Shown here piece by piece: positions 19,224 to 26,269 of a stretch of DNA of 26,269 nt. Every line of letters begins with the position of its first letter. The first letter of the stretch is position 1. Made by a program: the position numbers and the translations under genes. Below the pieces are notes generated by a model. The model was not told the DNA's origin. It saw nothing but the letters and a program-made list of their open reading frames with translations, and did not search any database. Source of the DNA: Saccoglossus kowalevskii (Eukaryota; Hemichordata; Enteropneusta; Harrimaniidae); the NCBI RefSeq assembly GCF_000003605.2, contig NW_003125551.1:1-26269 (forward strand), in the 5' to 3' direction.

Positions 19224-20063
19224 TAGTCCAGTCTCTACAACAGTTTTTTTCTATTGTCCAGTCTCTAATACGGATTCTGTGTTGACCAGTCTCTACTACT
19301 TTTTCTATGTTGACCAGTCTCTACTACAGTCCCTGTGTTGACCAGTCCCTATTACAGTCTCTGTGTTGACGGGTCTCCACTACAGTTTTTGTGTTGGCCA
19401 GTATCTACTACAGTTTCTTTGTAAACCAGTCTCTTCTACAGTTTCTGTGTTGACCAGTCTTTACTACAGTTTTAGTGTTACCAGTCTTTACTACATTTTC
19501 TTTGTGAGCAGTCTCTACTACAGTCCCTGTGTTGAACAGTCTCAATTACAGTTCCTGTGTTGACCAGTCTCTACTACAGTTTCTGTGTTCACCAGCCTAT
19601 ACTACAGTTTTTGTGTTGACGAGTCTCTACTACAGTTTCTGCGTTGACCAGTCTCTACTACAGTTTCTGTGTTAAACAGTCTCTACTACAGTTTCTGTGT
19701 TGACCAGTCTCTCCTACAGTTTCTGTGTTGACCAGTCTCTACTACAGTTTCTGCGTTGACCAGTCTCTACAACAGTTCTTGAGTAGACCATTCTCTACTA
19801 CAGATTCTCTATTGACCAGTCTCTACTACGGATTCTGTGTTGACCAGTCTCTACTACGGTTTCTTTGTTGACCAGTCTCTACTACAGTCCCTGAGTTGAT
19901 CAGTCCCTATTACACTCTCTGTGTTGACCAGTCTCCACTACAGTTTCTGTGTTGGCCAATATCCACTACAGTTTCTATGTTGACCAGTCTCTACTACAGT
20001 TTCTGTGTTGACCAGTCTTTACTACAGTTTCAGTGTTGACCAGTTTTTACTACATTTTCTTTG
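19224..20063 (+). repeat. Long block, copy 12 (poly-T trimer 19224-19309)
   Basis: A complete copy. Local changes: CTACAACAG in the poly-T monomer, GACGGG in the first CTCCAC unit (also at 7487), CTCTTC for CTCTGC in the TAAACC monomer, TTTGTGAGC near 19501, CTCCTACAG near 19711, TTGGCCAATATCC near 19953. It is 1709 bp upstream of the next trimer, the same spacing as between the trimers at 1655 and 3364. Confidence 0.82.
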
Positions 20064-20147
20064 TTGACCAGTTTCTACTACAGTCCCTGTGTTGAACAGT
20101 GTATTTTACATTCCCTGTGTTGACCAGTCTCTACTACAGTTTCTGTG

Positions 20148-20343
20148 TTCACCAGTCTATACTACAGTTTCTGTGTTTACCAGTCTCTACTACAGTCCCT
20201 GTGTCGAACAGACTTTACCACTGTTTCTGTATTGACCAGTATCTACTACAGTTTGTGTGTTTACCAGTCTCTACTACAGTCCCTGTGTCGACCAGTCTTT
20301 ACCATAGTTTCTGTGTTGATCAGTATGTACTACAGTTTCTGCG
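20148..20343 (+). repeat. 7-mer (196-bp) block, copy 4
   Basis: Follows a GTATTTTACATTCC monomer. Order as at 2468, but the last monomer is TTGATCAGTATGTAC, joining straight into a GTATGT/GACCTGTC run. Point changes include CAGACTTTACCACTG and CAGTTTGTG. The apparent 82- and 76-residue frames across this block are stop-free repeat. Confidence 0.8.
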
Positions 20344-20932
20344 TTGACCTGTCTCTACTACAGTTCTTGTGTTGACCAGTCTCTACTACAGTCCCTGTGT
20401 CGACCAGTCTTTACCACAGTTTCTATGTTGACCACTATCTACTACAGTTTCTGTGTTGACCAGTCTTTACTACAGTTTCTGTGTTCACCAGTCTCTACTA
20501 CAGTTTCTGTGTTGATCAGTCTCTACTGCAGTTTCAGTGTTGACGAGTATCTACTACAGTTTCTGTGTTGACCAGTCTCTACTACGGTTTCTGTGTTGAC
20601 CAGTCTCTACTACAGTTTCTGTGTTGATCAGTCTCTACTACAGTTTCTGTGTTGACCAATATGTACTACAGTTTCTGCGTTGACCTGTCTCTACTACAGG
20701 TCTTGTGTTGACCCAGTCTCTACTACAGTCCCAGTGTTGACCAGTCTCTACCACAGTTTCTGTGTTGACCAGTCTCTACTACAGTTTCAGTGTTGACGAG
20801 TATCTACTACAGCTTCTGTGTTGACCAGTCTCTACTACGGTTTCTGTGTTGACCAATCCCTACTACAGTTTCTGTGTTGATCAGTCTCTACTACAGTTTC
20901 TGCGTTGACCAGTTTCTACTACAGTTCTTGTG
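20344..20932 (+). repeat. 6-mer type run
   Basis: TCGACC-CTTTACCAC near 20400 and CACTATC near 20433, then TTCACC near 20485, CTACTGCAG-TTTCAG, GACGAGTATC, TACGG, TTGATC, an ATGTAC unit with CAAT near 20655, GACCTGTC-AGGTCTTG with an extra C (GACCCAG near 20711), and the standard lead-in to the next trimer. No gene is present. Confidence 0.74.
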
Positions 20933-21715
20933 TAGTCCAGTCTCTACTACAGTTTTTTTCTATTGTCCAGTCTCTAATTCGGATTCTGTGTTGACCAGTC
21001 TGTACTACTTTTTCTATGTTGACCAGTCTCTACTACAGTCCCTGTGTTGACCAGTCCCTATTACAGTCTCTGTGTTGACGAGTCTCCACTACAGTTTCTG
21101 TGTTGGCCAGTATCTACTACAGTTTCTTTGTAAACCAGTCTCTGCTACAGTTTCTGTGTTGACCAGTCTTTGCTAGAGTTTTAGTGTTACCAGTCTTTAC
21201 TACATTTTCTTTGTGACCAGTCTCTACTACAGTCCCTGTGTTGAACAGTCTCAATTACAGTTCCTGTGTTCACCAGTCTCTACTACAGTTTCTGTTTTCA
21301 CCAGCCTATACTACAGTTTTTGTGTTGACGAGTCTCTACTACAGTTTCTGTGTTAAACAGTCTCTACTACAGTTTCTGTGTTGACCAGTCTCTACTACAG
21401 TTTCTGTGTTGACCAGTCTCTACTACAGTTTCTGCGTTGACCAGTGTCTACTACAGTTCTTGAGTAGACCATTCTCTACTACAGATTCTCTATTGACCAG
21501 TCTCTACTACGGATTCTGTGTTGACCAGTCTCTACTACGGTTTCTTTGTTGACCAGTCTCTACTACAGTCCCTGTGTTGATCAGTCCCTATTACAGTCTC
21601 TGTGTTGACGAGTCTCCACTACCGTTTCTGTGTTGGCCAGTATCTACTACAGTTTCTATGTTGACCAGTCTCTACTACAGTTTCTGTGTTGACCAGTCTT
21701 TACTACAGTTTCTGT
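20933..21715 (+). repeat. Long block, copy 13 (poly-T trimer 20933-21018)
   Basis: Nearly complete, with TAATTCGG, both 27-nt units, CTCAATTAC, CCTATAC, TTAAAC, GTGTCTACTACAG-TTCTTGAG, CATTCTC, TACGGATTC, TACGGTTTCTTTG, TTGATC, CTCCAC with CTACCG, and TTGGCC. It lacks the closing TTTTTAC monomer and passes into a GTATGT run at 21724, as copy 7 does. Confidence 0.81.
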
Positions 21716-22639
21716 GTTGACCAGTATGTACTACAGTTTCTGTGTTGACCAGTCTCTACTGCAGTTTCAGTGTTGACGAGTATCTACTACAGTCCCTGTG
21801 TTGACCAGTCTCTACTACAGTTTCTGTGTTGACCAGTCTCTACTGCAGTTTCAGTGTTGACGAGTATCTACTACAGTTTCTGCGTTGACCAGTCTCTTCT
21901 ACAGTTTCTGTGTTGACCAGTCTCTACTACAGTTTCTGTGTTGATCAGTCTCTACTACAGTTTCTGTGTTGACCAGTATGTACTACAGTTTCTGCGTTGA
22001 CCTGTCTCTACTACAGTTCTTGTGTTGACCAGTCTCTACTACAGTCCCTGTGTCGACCAGTCTTTACCACAGTTTCTATGTTGACCAGTATCTACTACAG
22101 TTTCTGTGTTGACCAGTCTTTACTACAGTTTCTGTGTTGACCAGTATGTACTACAGTTTCTGTGTTGACCAGTCTCTACTGCAGTTTCAGTGTTGACGAG
22201 TATCTACTACAGTTTTTGTGTTGACCAGTCTCTACTACGGTTTCTGTGTTGACCAGTCTCTACTACAGTTTCTGTGTTGACCAGTCTCTACTACAGTTTC
22301 TGTGTTGACCAGTATGTACTACAGTTTCTGCGTTGACCTGTCTCTACTACAGTTCTTGTGTTGACCAGTCTCTACTACAGTCCCTGTGTTGACCAGTCTC
22401 TACCACAGTTTCTATGTTGACCAGTCTCTACTACAGTTTCAGTGTTGACGAGTATCTACTACAGTTTCTGTGTTGACCAGTCTCTACTACGGTTTCTGTG
22501 TTGACCAGTCTCTACTACAGTTTCTGTGTTGATCAGTCTCTACTACAGTTTCTGCGTTGACCAGTCTCTACTACAGTTTCTGTGTAGTCCAGTCTCTACT
22601 ACAGTTTCAGCGTTGATCAGTCTCTACTACAGTTTCTGT
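21716..22639 (+). repeat. 6-mer type run
   Basis: GTATGT at 21724, 21976, 22144 and 22312: spacings of 252, 168 and 168 bp (9, 6 and 6 monomers). Two CTACTGCAG-TTTCAG-GACGAGTATC sets lie 84 bp apart near 21757 and 21841. A TCGACC-CTTTACCAC unit is near 22053. Toward the right TAGTCC without a poly-T run appears near 22586. No gene is present. Confidence 0.75.
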
Positions 22640-23031
22640 GTAGACCAGTCTCTACTACAGATTCTCTATTGCCCAGTCTCTACTACAGTTCTGTGTTGAC
22701 CAGTCTCTACTACAGTTTCTGCGTTGACCAGTCTCTACCACAGTTCTTGTGTAGACCAGTCTTTACTACAGATTCTATATTGACCAGTCTCTACTACGGT
22801 TTCTGTGTTGACCAGTCTCTACTACGGTTTCTATGTTGACCAGTCTCTACTACAGTCCCTGTGTTGATCAGTCCCTATTACAGTCTCTGTGTTGACGAGT
22901 CTCCACTACAGTTTCTGTGTTGGCCAGTATCTACTACAGTTTCTATGTTGACCAGTCTCTACTACAGTTTCTATGTTGACCAGTCTTTACTACAGTTTCA
23001 GTGTTGACCAGTTTTTACTACATTTTCTTTG
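22640..23031 (+). repeat. Half long block without poly-T trimer
   Basis: TAGACC-AGATTCTC, a 27-nt CAGTTCTG unit near 22686, CTACCAC-TTCTTGTG, AGATTCTA, two TACGG units, TCCCTG, TTGATC-CCTATTAC, CTCCAC, TTGGCC-GTATC-TTTCTATG, CTTTAC-TTTCAG and TTTTTACTACATTTTCTTTG. The TTCTTGAG and CATTCTC monomers of the other half blocks are replaced by TTCTTGTG and CTTTAC forms. Confidence 0.76.
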
Positions 23032-23115
23032 TTGACCAGTCTCTACTACAGTCCCTGTGTTGAAAAGTCTCTATTACAGTCCCTGTGTTGACCAGTCTCT
23101 ACTACAGTTTCTGTG

Positions 23116-23255
23116 TTCACCAGTCTATACTACAGTTTCTGTGTTTACCAGTCTCTACTACAGTCCCTGTGTCGAACAGTCTTTACCACAGTTTCTGTAT
23201 TGACCAGTATCTACTACAGTTTCTGTGTTTACCAGTCTCTACTACAGTCTCTGCG
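23116..23255 (+). repeat. 7-mer block truncated to 5 monomers, copy 5
   Basis: Only the first five monomers of the block are present (TTCACC, TTTACC, TCGAAC, ATTGACC-GTATC, TTTACC). The fifth ends TCTCTGCG and joins the lead-in of a poly-T trimer. The apparent 96-residue frame spanning this junction crosses from one block type to another, which argues against a conserved protein. Confidence 0.8.
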
Positions 23256-23283
23256 TTGACCAGTCTCTACTACAGTTCTTGCG

Positions 23284-23482
23284 TCGTCCCAGTCTCTACT
23301 ACAGTTTTTTTCTATCGTCCAGTCTCTAATACGGATTCTGCGTTGACCAGTCTCCTACTACAGCCCCTGTGTTGACCAGTCCCCTATTACAGTCTCTGTG
23401 TTGACGAGTCTCCACTACAGTCTCTGTGTTGGCCAGTATCTACTACAGTTTCTTTGAAAACCAGTCTCTGCTACAGTTTCTG
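23284..23482 (+). repeat. Long block, truncated and irregular copy 14
   Basis: The trimer starts TCGTCCCAG with an extra C, has TCTATCGTCC in place of TCTATTGTCC, and lacks the third (TACTTTTTC) monomer. The following units have extra C bases (CTCCTACTACAG, CCCCTATTAC) and CAGCCCCTG. The TAAACC monomer is AAAACC. The block ends there and enters a GTATGT run. The C-rich irregularity over about 23284-23390 could be sequence error or real divergence. Confidence 0.75.
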
Positions 23483-24382
23483 TGTTGACCAGTATGTACT
23501 ACAGTCTCTGTGTTGACCAGTCTCTACTGCAGTTTCAGTGTTGACGAGTCTCTACTACAGTTTCTGTGTTGACCCGTCTCTACTACAGTTTCTGTCTTGA
23601 CCAGTCTCTACTACGGTTTCTGTGTTGACCAGTCTCTACTACAGTTTCTGTCTTGATCAGTCTCTACTACAGTTTCTGTGTTGACCAGTATGTACTACAG
23701 TTTCTGTGTTGACCAGTCTCTACTGCAGTTTCAGTGTTGACGAGTATCTACAACAGTTTCTGTGTTGACCAGTCTCTACTCCAGTTTCTGTGTTGAACAG
23801 TCTCTACTACAGTTTCTGTGTTGATCAGTCTCTACTACAGTTTCTGTGTTGACCAGTATGTACTACAGTTTCTGCGTTGACCTGTCTCTACTACAGTTCT
23901 TGTGTTGCCCAGTCTCTACTACAGTCCATGTGTCGACCATTTTCTTTACCACAGTTTCTATCTTGACCAGTATCTACTACAGTTTCTGTGTTGACCAGTC
24001 TTTACTACAGTTTCTGTATTGACCAGTATGTACTACAGTTTCTGTGTTGACCAGTCTCTACTGCAGTTTCAGTGTTGACAAGTCTCTACTACAGTTTCTG
24101 TGTTGACCAGTCTCTACTACGGTTTCTGTGTTGACCAGTCTCTACTACAGTTTCTGTGTTGATCAGTCTCTACTACAGTTTCTGTGTTGACCAGTATGTA
24201 CTACAGTTTCTGCGTTGACCTGTCTCTACTACAGGTCTTGTGTTGACCAATCTCTACTACAGTCCCTGTGTTGACCAGTCTCTACCACAGTTTCTGTGTT
24301 GACCAATCTCTACTACAGTTTCAGTGTTGACGAGTATCTACTACCGTTCTTGTGTTGACCAGTCTCTACTACAGTCCCTGTG
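23483..24382 (+). repeat. 6-mer type run
   Basis: GTATGT-type units near 23493, 23688, 23856, 24026 and 24194, with 168 bp between 23688/23856 and 24026/24194. A CATTTTCTTTACCAC monomer near 23938 has extra bases (from TCGACC-CTTTACCAC). CTTGACC and CTTGATC variants cluster near 23594-23655. The end has the same CAATCTC, GACGAGTATC, CTACTACCG series as 18.9-19.1 kb. No gene is present. Confidence 0.74.
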
Positions 24383-25253
24383 TTGACCAGTCTCTACTAC
24401 AGTTTTTTTTCTATTGACCAGTCTCTAATACGGTTTCTGTGTTGACCAGTCTCTACTACGGTTTCTATGTTGACCAGTCTCTACTACAGTCCCTGTGTTG
24501 ACCAGTCCATATTACAGTCTCTGTGTTGACGAGTCTCCACTACAGTTTCTGTGTTGGCCAGTATCTACTACAGTTTCTTTGTAAACCAGTTCCTGCTACA
24601 GTTTTTGTGTTGACCAGTCTTTACTACAGTTTTAGTGTTGACCAGTCTTTACTACATTTTCTTTGTTGACCAGTCTCTACTACAGTCTCTGTGTTGAACA
24701 GTCTCAATTACAGTCCCTGTGTTGACCAGTCTCTACTACAGTTTCTGTGTTCACCAGTCTATACTACAGTTTTTGTGTTGACGAGTCTCTACAACAGTTT
24801 CTATGTTGACCAGTCTCTACTACAGTTTCTGTGTTGAACAGTCTCTACTACAGTTTCTGTGTTGATCAGTCTCTACTACAGTTTCTGTGTTGACCAGTCT
24901 CTACTACAGTTTCTGTGTTGATCAGTCTCTACTACAGTTTCTGCGTTGACCAGTCTCTACTACAGTTCTTGTGTAGACCAGTCTCTACTACAGATTCTCT
25001 ATTGACCAGTCTCTACTACGGTTTCTGTGTTTACCAGTCTCTACTACGGTTTCTATGTTGACCAGTCTCTACTACAGTCCCTGTGTTGATCAGTCCCTAT
25101 TACAGTCTCTGTGTTGACGAGTCTCCACTACAGTTTCTGTGTTGGCCAGAATCTACTACAGTTTCTATGTTGACCAGTCTCTACTACAGTTTCTATGTTG
25201 ACCAGTCTTTACTACAGTTTCAGTGTTGACCAGTTTTTACTACATTTTCTTTG
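24383..25253 (+). repeat. Long block, copy 15 (variant poly-T trimer 24383-24469)
   Basis: The poly-T monomer starts TTGACC rather than TAGTCC, has T8 and reads CTATTGACC. The third monomer is TACGGTTTCTATG instead of TACTTTTTC. The two 27-nt units are full length here (GTGTTGACC near 24637 and TTTGTTGACC near 24663). The block ends in TTTTTACTACATTTTCTTTG. It looks like a less derived or partly converted form of the long block. Confidence 0.8.
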
Positions 25254-25337
25254 TTGACCAGTCTCTACTACAGTCCCTGTGTTGAACAGTCTCTATTACA
25301 GTCCCTGTGTTGACCAGTCTCTACTACAGTTCCTATG

Positions 25338-25785
25338 TTCACCAGTCTATACTACAGTTTCTGTGTTTACCAGTCTCTACTACAGTCCCTGCGTCGAACA
25401 GTCTTTACCACAGTTTCTGTATTGACCAGTATCTACTACAGTTTCTGTGTTAACCAGTCTCTACTACAGTCCTTGTGTCGACCAGTCTTTACCACAGATT
25501 CTGTGTTGACCAGTATCTACTACAGTCCCTGTATTGACCATTCTCTACTACAGTTTCTGTGTTCACCAGTCCATACTACAGTTTCTGTGTTTACCAGTCT
25601 CTACTACAGTCCCTGTGTCGAACAGTCTTTACCACAGTTTCTGTATTGACCAGTATCTACTACAGTTTCTGTGTTTACCAGTCTCTACTACAGTCCCTGT
25701 GTCGACCAGTCTTTACCACAGTTTCTGTGTTGACCAGTCTTTACTACAGTTTCTGTGTTGACCAGTATCTACTACAGTTTTCTGT
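25338..25785 (+). repeat. 224-bp (8-mer) tandem pair containing the 7-mer block
   Basis: TTCACC monomers at 25338 and 25562 start two copies 224 bp apart (8 x 28). The first six monomers of each follow the 7-mer block order (TTCACC, TTTACC or TTAACC, TCGAAC, ATTGACC-GTATC, TTTACC/TTAACC, TCGACC-CTTTACCAC). The last two differ: GTATC then ATTGACCATTCTC in the first copy, CTTTAC then GTATC in the second. The 104- and 94-residue frames here are the longest in the array and still stop-free repeat. Confidence 0.83.
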
Positions 25786-25830
25786 GTTAACCAGTCTCTA
25801 CTACAGTCCTTGTGTCGACCAGTCTTTACC

Positions 25831-26020
25831 CCCAGATTTTTAGTTGGCCCCAGTTTTTTATTCCAGTTTCGGGGTGGACCCAGTCTTTAATTCCAGTTTT
25901 CTGTTCTGGACCCAGTAAGGTATACCAGGTTTCGGGGTGACCCAGTTTTTTACTGCCAGGTTCCAGGGTGACCAAGTATCTACTACAGTTTTCGGGGTTG
26001 ACCCAGTCTCTACAACGGGT
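25831..26020. repeat. Disturbed monomers: likely low-quality or decayed patch
   Basis: About seven monomers can still be traced through their GACCCAG and CAGTTT pieces, but unit length drifts to 28-32 nt. The changes are mostly lengthened homopolymers: GACCAG becomes GACCCAG repeatedly, CTGTG becomes CGGGGTG, and T runs lengthen. TAAGGTATACC near 25916 and TACTGCCAGG near 25951 have no clear counterpart. Regular array resumes on both sides. This pattern resembles uncorrected long-read error or a bad join, though real decay is possible. Confidence 0.8.
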
Positions 26021-26269
26021 TTCTGTGTTGACCAGTCTCTACTACAGTTTCTGTGTTGATCAGTCTCTACTACAGTTTCTCTGTTGACCAGTATGTACTA
26101 CAGTTTCTGCGTTGAACTGTCTCTACTACAGGTCTTGTGTTGACCAGTCTCTACTACAGTCCCTGTGTTGACCAGTCTCTACCACAGTTTCTGTGTTGAC
26201 CAATCTCTACTACAGTTTCAGTGTTGACGAGTATCTACTACCGTTTCTGTGTTGACCAGTCTCTACTAC
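26021..26269 (+). repeat. 28-bp array resumes to window end
   Basis: Regular 28-bp monomers: TTGATC, TTTCTCTG, GTATGTAC with TGCG, GAACTGTC-AGGTCTTG, TCCCTG, CTACCAC, CAATCTC-TTTCAG, GACGAGTATC-CTACCG. It matches 18881-19129 at an offset of 7140 bp with about three visible substitutions (GACCTG to GAACTG; ACATTTTC to ACAGTTTC; CCGTTAC to CCGTTTC). The array continues beyond the window. Confidence 0.9.

Larger units (their letters stand above)
1..25830 (+). repeat. 28-bp satellite array, main tract
   Basis: Seen directly: the sequence is contiguous copies of a 28-bp unit that starts TTGACCAGTC, continues TCTACTACAG and ends TTTCTGTG, with no spacer between units and no inverted copy. The consensus is about 43% GC and strongly T-rich on this strand (11 T against 5 A per unit), with no CpG. 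Most units differ from consensus by 0-4 substitutions. Units of 27, 29, 30 or 31 nt occur at a few recurrent places. Variants recur in fixed order, giving higher-order blocks listed separately. Neither array edge is present. No gene, tRNA, rRNA or mobile element interrupts it. A tract of over 25 kb fits eukaryotic satellite DNA; function, taxon and chromosomal position cannot be read from the sequence. Confidence 0.97.

Noticed and set aside
25831-26020. Insertion of a mobile element or unique gene fragment
   Set aside because: The monomer skeleton (GACCCAG, CAGTTT) can still be followed through most of it. There are no terminal repeats, target-site duplication or coding sequence.
1-26269. 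CRISPR array (28 bp is a typical CRISPR repeat length)
   Set aside because: Repeats abut directly with no unique spacers, there are hundreds of them, and there is no leader or cas gene.
1-26269. Bacterial promoter -35 boxes (TTGACC in every monomer)
   Set aside because: TTGACC is simply part of the repeat. At 16-18 bp downstream the sequence is TTTCTGTG-like, with no TATAAT-type -10 box.
1-26269. Gene for a leucine/tyrosine-rich repeat protein or membrane protein
   Set aside because: The hydrophobic look (LTSLYYSFCV, LLQFLC) follows from T-rich codons. Unit length is not a multiple of three, stops recur, and indels are not frame-preserving.
1-26269. CENP-B box or telomere repeat
   Set aside because: No TTCG....A..CGGG-type box and no TTAGGG-like tract was found on either strand by reading. 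The centromere idea therefore has no direct support.
1-26269. Nuclear-receptor half sites (TGACCT in GACCTGTC monomers, TGACC in most units)
   Set aside because: TGACC is in the consensus by default and TGACCT lacks a properly spaced partner beyond the 28-bp repeat itself. Short-motif matches in a repeat carry little weight.

Overview
This window is one uninterrupted tandem-repeat array. Apart from a disturbed stretch near the right end (about 25831-26020), every part of the 26,269 bases resolves into direct head-to-tail copies of a 28-bp monomer, roughly 938 unit lengths. The monomer reads as TTGACCAGTC, then TCTACTACAG, then TTTCTGTG. All copies point the same way, and both window ends lie inside the array, so its true length and flanks are not visible. 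I see no gene, RNA gene, transposon, CRISPR array or unique DNA. A homogeneous satellite/minisatellite this long suggests a eukaryotic nuclear genome, probably heterochromatic, subtelomeric or pericentromeric. The sequence gives no basis for naming a species or a chromosome location.

The array is a mosaic of higher-order blocks built from recognisable monomer variants. (1) A 'long block' opens with a poly-T trimer (a 30-nt monomer with a T7 run, then two divergent 28-mers) and runs up to about 900 bp through a fixed series of variants. I find 15 copies: 7 run their full course to a closing poly-pyrimidine monomer, 2 stop just short of it, and 6 are truncated. Three further copies of only its second half also occur. 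(2) A 9-mer (252 bp) block with GTCGAC and TGTTTAC variants occurs four times. (3) A related 7-mer (196 bp) block occurs in five places, once cut to 140 bp, and once more at the right end as a 224-bp tandem pair. (4) A 6-mer (168 bp) block is marked by GTATGT and fills much of the remaining space. (5) A 5-mer (140 bp) pair occurs at the left edge and twice around 8.2-9.8 kb.

Region by region: 1-644 holds the 140-bp pair and ordinary monomers. From 645 to about 7.3 kb long blocks alternate with 9-mer, 7-mer and 6-mer blocks. From 7261 to about 10.4 kb there is a recent-looking tandem duplication of about 1.32-1.34 kb. From 10.4 to 13.3 kb the blocks are mixed. From 13.3 to 15.5 kb two long blocks lie exactly 1344 bp (48 monomers) apart. 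From 15.5 to 19.2 kb there are several truncated blocks. From 19.2 to 25.3 kb there are long blocks and 6-mer stretches. At 25.3-25.8 kb is the 224-bp pair, followed by the disturbed patch and a return to regular array.

The open reading frames on the + strand are by-products of the repeat. Because 28 is 1 more than a multiple of 3, each frame cycles through all three phases and meets one TGA per 84 bp. Variants that remove that TGA (TCGACC, TCGAAC, TTTACC) give apparent proteins of 66-104 residues, most starting at GTG. I call none of them genes.
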